NCBI RefSeq assembly: GCF_012489685.1
Contig: NC_080042.1
Location: 81,654,983 to 81,718,982, forward strand
From: Lotus japonicus
Taxonomy: Eukaryota > Streptophyta > Magnoliopsida > Fabales > Fabaceae
DNA length: 64,000 bases
Direction of reading: 5' to 3'
Part shown: positions 59,411 to 64,000 of the stretch, in pieces
Layout: every line of letters begins with the position of its first letter
Numbering within the stretch: position 1 is the first letter of the stretch
Notes under the pieces: model-generated
The model's database searches: none
Told to the model about the DNA's origin: nothing
What the model saw: only the letters and a program-made list of their open reading frames with translations
Position numbers and translations under genes: made by a program

Positions 59411-62400
59411 TGTAACACCCCGACTTTCGGGAGTCACAATTAGTAACCTATTAAATAAAATGGAATTATTTTCCATCAAGGATTTAATAAAAGCGGGTAT
59501 TTTTTTTCCGTTTGTTTTCTTTCCAAAACATTTCCAAAGCCTGATATGTATACTCTTACCCAAACCCTTACATCCGGCCTTGACAAGGCAAGCACCCGTG
59601 AGTGACGACGGATGTTCAAGACATATAAAATATACAGTGAAGTAATGTCTTAACCGACAACAAAGTTCAAAATGCGATAATACCCTAAGTCCAATATACT
59701 TCCTACAATCCCCTCACTGGAGATTCGCAGAAGAGTAATGCATCGGAACCTACCTAAGACCAAAGTAAGTAATACAATCATTCCTACGAGCTTCAACCAA
59801 TGACGGTAAGCTTCTCTACCCAAGACTCTAGCCTTACATCTAACTATTACTTCCACAAGTCTTCGGTTGGTTCACTCGCTCCAAGGAAGTCTCATCGTCA
59901 ATAAGTCCAATCACCTTCTTGCAGCAATCAACAGCTCCTCGGAGACACACCTGTTAGGGCCTGGCAGTTTGCCGACCGCCCAAAACACAAACAAAGCAAA
60001 CAAGGCAGAAAGGGTCAACTTCCTAGAGTAATGTAATATAAGTCCTAGCTTGATTTAGCATAGTTAAGTAGCGTGTGAATAATAGTTAGACACAACATAA
60101 GTCAATCTCTATCCTTTGAACGTCAAGTCATCAATCCATCACTCGCCGTCTACGCATAGATGTATCTTCATTTCTTTGCCAGGGCAGCATCACGTCTCAC
60201 TAATGGAAACGCACGACTCAGCGGTCAATCATCTAGCACGATGAGCTCTATACTCTCTAATCAACAAACAGATAACAGGATCAAGGACTAGCCCCTTAAT
60301 CGATCCAAGTAATAGGAGTTAAGGTCTAACCTCTTAAGCAAATAACAATTAGTATGACTAAGGTCAATCCTCTAAATCAACTAACACATAATAGGATTAA
60401 GGTCCAGCCACTTTAATCCAAGGACAAATAATATGATTAAGGTCCAACCACTTTAATCAAATAGCAAAAATAGGATTAAGGTCCAGCCACTTTAATCCAC
60501 AAGCAAATAATAGGATTAAGGTCCATCCTCTTTAATCCATAAGCAAATAATAGGATTAAGGTTCATCCTCTTTAATCCAATAACGAATAATATGATTAAG
60601 GTCATACCCCAAGTTCTCTTTCCTGAGAAAGCCTCGATCCATCACGTCAGCAGTAGCTCGAACCTTCCGTCGGGTCCTACTTGCTAATTCTTATAACACT
60701 CCGCATTTACAATCGATATAATCATAAGGTTTTGGCATAACTTCGTGTTTATGCAATTACCTAATTCAAGAAATAGCAAATGTCTATCCATTAAAAGAAA
60801 TAAGACAGCATCACAATTAACAGCCGATTCTTGACACCTAAGCATAATAGCTAATAACTAGGAGAGTTGCCCTTACCTTCGCCGATTCTCCTTCTTTTTT
60901 TGTCCACACTCAGTTGCTCCAACTTTGAGTTCCAAACTTGAACATTCCAATGCTTTTTGCTCCAACCCTTAAGCAAAACGTACTCACTTAGTCACTAATC
61001 ACCCAAATTTCAACCACTTAGAAATCTAAGAAAAATATAAATTTTTTCTCATAATAGACCCTTAAGTTATCTTTCTAACCATACAAGTTTCATAAGGTTT
61101 GAACACTTATGGAATTAATTATAAATCAGATACTACCGTTGTTACAGAATGCAGACAGCATAACAGGGGGGTGAATTAAAAGTGAATTCTGTACTAAACT
61201 AGCAATCCTAAAATCCCGAAACTTTCACATATTGGAGCCCTTTAAGTTAGCTTTCAAACAAAAGTGGTTTCACTCAAATTTGACTTATACACAAGGAGTT
61301 ATGCCCAAAACAGTACAAACTGTCAGGGCTTACTCGGGCAGGAAATTTTCCCAACTTCCACCTGCAATTCTGACCAGTCCAGGAACCAAAACACTTTGAA
61401 ATTTACACAACATGTATTTCTATAAGTTAACTTTCATTTGAAATCCTTTTCACTAATTTTGGATCACCACGCTAAAAGATAAGCTACCAAAGCCACAAGT
61501 TACTCATAATGATGCCAAATGATCACCAATCTAAAAGGAGTGCCTAGTATATCAATACTTAGTCAACAATTTCGACTAGATTACTAATAAGCATGGGCGG
61601 ATATACCATCCATTGATTCAACTCGGTGAAGGAGAATAAGGATACTGTTGGAGAAAACTCAAGAAGACAATGACAACCAAATTCGGTGGAAGAAGAGTAG
61701 GAAAAATCAGTGAAGAACTTACTGAACTAAAGTAAATTAGAGGCATAGAAGAAGACATGAGGCTTTTGAACTTTTGAACTCTCTGATGACAGATTACAAG
61801 AAGAACAGAATTTGGGATATTTTCTTCAATGCATACAATTAAACATAGAAAAGAACTTATAGCTGATTCAATTAATCCATCAAGCTATACCAGCAAAAGA
61901 ATGTCTAAGGCTTCTACAGAGTACAGTATAATATCTGATGATAAGTATAGAAGATATTTAGCCAGGAGTAAACTATATTTAACAACAACTTTATCAAAAT
62001 TTGAAGGTATGGAGCTTGTGATAACCTCCAACAAGGGCCAAAAGATGACTGCAATGAATTTGCATAGGCTAGTTTGATTTCGCTCGTTAACTAAAAGCAC
62101 CTTGATCACAACTGGACTATGAGGCCAAAATCATCTCTATCATTTCTAATGTAAGTACTTAAACATAATATAGTGGTTTTTATAAATTATATTTCATCAA
62201 CATGAGCTTATCCACTACTTATATTACCAATCAATCATTCATTTGTTTCAAGGCCTATCAATTCAAAAGCAAAGTTCACAAAACTTAGATAAGCCTAACA
62301 TTTTTCTTTTCACGTAGATCTACATCAACCTGTCAAGCTATGATGCAATTAATCATGTGGAAGAAGGAACCCAAACGAAAAGGGACCAATAGAAGCTTAG

Positions 62401-63615
62401 CTGTGCAAGTTCAATCAAAAAGAGAGAGAGAGAAAAGTGGCTTACTGCGTGAAGGAGAAACTTAGTGATGAAGAGGTGCTGCCATGGTTGTAGGTGAGGA
62501 AGAAAAGGACATGGTGGTGGTGTGCTGTTGTAAGGTGAATCTCAATTCTGCTTCATACTATTCAATTAATACACAAAGATCTGCCTTAAGCTTTAATATG
62601 GAATCTCCCCTGCTTCTAAAGTTACATTAACATCTGTGTTTTAAATCAAAAATAGGCTATAGATTATGTGCATGGAGCATGGTGTTGCATCAAAGAAAAT
62701 GAAAGAAGAAATGAAAAAGAAGAAGATGCTGCTGCCAGAGAAAGGAAATGAGCGTGAAGGAGAAGAGTGGCGGAATAAGAAGAAGAAAAGGATGGTGAGG
62801 TCGGCAGAAGAGAGTGAGAACGTGAAGGGGATTAGGATGATGATTAGATATTTAGAAGATATTTTTAGAAGATATTTTATAAATCGGTACGGATTGATTT
62901 AGACACCGGAAGATTTATCCCATAGAGTTAAGAGAAAAATGTAGAGATGATATATTACTATACCAAAAATTATGAGGAACTTAATGAAATGATAAAATAT
63001 AAATTATGATCACTTTGAGCAAATTAAAATGATTCATAGATAAAGAAGTGAGTAAGAATTAAGCCAAAGAATAATCGTTAGACAATTAGAACAAATATGA
63101 CGTCGTCATATTATGCAATTAAGCTAAGTATCCTTCAATAAAAGGCTGATACTTGTTTCGGATTCATTTTAAATGAGAAAATGGCTTGAACGCAGTCTGC
63201 TTCAAAATACCGCAGAACTACTTTTTGCAATTGATGTCAGATGAGAAAACTTCATTCTGAAGAAAGATTAGAAACATCGAAAGAAATCGGTACACACGTG
63301 TGAAATCTTCATTTGAGGCTCCGAATAGAAAAAGTCTTCGTCGATAGTTTATTTTAAGGTTCTTGAGCTATCAGGAACTTAGTTTCGGCAAACTTCCGAG
63401 AATTGGAATCAGTTGTTCGTACATTCCAAGGTTTCGTGTCGAAACACTTGTCATGGAAAGGAATAAGAGAAATTCTTATATTCCTCTGAATATTTTTGAA
63501 TATCGTTTCTACAGTGCTTTAAGAGCGGATTAGCCCTTCACTAACGCTTACACTGTAACCAAGGTGAGAGTCGGAAATTAATTAATTATCCTAATTTAAA
63601 AATGTGGGTCTTACA
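59411..63615. mobile_element. 4.2-kb solo LTR, probably Ogre/Tat-type Ty3-gypsy
   Basis: The unit begins TGTAACACCC and ends GGGTCTTACA, so the ends are near-perfect inverted repeats of TG...CA type, and it is flanked by the 5-bp repeat AAAAG. No long direct repeat is seen between its two ends, and there is no gag-pol coding, so this is one LTR rather than a whole element. An LTR of over 4 kb starting TGTAACACCCC fits the Ogre/Tat lineage that is common in legumes (from memory). Short frames inside (such as 61829-62077 and 62666-62902) look fortuitous. Confidence 0.6.
60272..60620. repeat. about nine tandem 40-bp units in the large LTR
   Basis: Units start near 60278, 60314, 60355, 60393, 60433, 60472, 60512, 60552 and 60592, with a period of 39-41. 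The core is AGGATTAAGGTCCAGCCACT followed by TTAATCC. In most units GGATTAA and TTAATCC form an inverted repeat, so each unit can fold. Confidence 0.9.
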
Positions 63616-63620
63616 AAAAG
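63616..63620. repeat. right 5-bp target duplication of large LTR
   Basis: AAAAG, equal to 59406-59410. Confidence 0.6.
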
Positions 63621-64000
63621 TTAAGAGTAATTATATTTATATATGTATATAACTATAATAATTTGATAGTAAGAATAGTATTAGGAATAAAAAATATTAA
63701 TACATATGTACTATAAATTTATTAGTGCTAACATATTTGAGTTACGAGATCTCACGGGAAAGAACATTTTACATGAAAAATGAAAATTTGTACGAGTGAA
63801 AAAAAAACATTTTTATATAACTTAAGTGTACTTTTAATAATGTAAACAATAATTATATATTTATGTATTGTTACATATCTAAAACACAAAAACAATATCT
63901 TTTATGTAACACGGGTATACATCTTCGCAAACAAAATTCAGTTATACCTCATATATGCAAAACTTTACAAAACACTAGAATTGAGTGTCTGAATTTATGT
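63621..64000. other. AT-rich window end, nothing recognised
   Basis: No coding frame, RNA gene or element terminus is visible. Confidence 0.5.

Noticed and set aside
60272..60620. CRISPR-like array
   Set aside because: Eukaryotic setting, no unique spacers, direct 40-bp units without spacers and no cas genes: an ordinary minisatellite.
61829..62902. Small frames inside the large LTR
   Set aside because: No homology, lysine-rich low-complexity composition, and located in non-coding LTR sequence.

Overview
This is a window of eukaryotic nuclear DNA from a flowering plant. It is AT-rich, its genes are split by GT-AG introns, and every recognisable protein resembles a eudicot protein. A legume is my best guess, from the style of the repeats (long-LTR Ogre-like and Au-SINE-like elements), but that is inference and the species cannot be fixed from the sequence alone. 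There is no sign of bacterial, organellar or viral-genome sequence.

Layout. 0-4.2 kb (-): RPN9, a non-ATPase lid subunit of the 26S proteasome, six exons. 5.8-6.06 kb (+): an intronless gene for an 82-residue secreted peptide of unknown family. 8.8-10.9 kb (-): a three-exon gene for a 149-residue plant protein of unknown function. 13.6-20.5 kb (+): SUV2, the plant ATRIP of the ATR DNA-damage checkpoint, twelve exons, with a MULE-type MITE just upstream and a solo LTR in intron 3. 21.3-24.9 kb and 33.8-37.1 kb (both -): two paralogous RPM1-like CC-NB-LRR immune receptor genes separated by about 9 kb of nested transposons. 39.1-45.7 kb (+): a full-length, nearly intact L1-type LINE with target-site duplication. 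46.0-50.8 kb (-): a thirteen-exon DEAD-box RNA helicase of the RH5 type. 52.5-54.1 kb (+): a three-exon ZIP metal transporter. 55-64 kb: a tandem array, a Helitron-like 5' end, a fragment of a PDR-type ABC transporter gene and a 4.2 kb solo LTR.

The genes do not form a pathway. The housekeeping genes (proteasome lid, checkpoint, helicase) sit as ordinary plant genes between accessory material: resistance genes and repeats. The exon models below were joined by hand from splice signals, reading phase and family similarity. All seven intact host genes keep an open frame through every junction, and their lengths match the family where I know it.

Most unusual points: (1) the LINE has only one in-frame stop, in ORF2, and its ORF1 stop overlaps the ORF2 start; (2) the two CNL genes each have a single intron, but at different places, and each intron carries an independent Au-type SINE in the same direction; (3) a Helitron lies inside a hAT-like element; (4) the SINEs share a tRNA-like head but have different tails; (5) a 40-bp tandem array in the large LTR carries an inverted repeat in every unit. 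I did not find a wholly new biological system. The best candidate for undescribed biology is the small secreted peptide gene.
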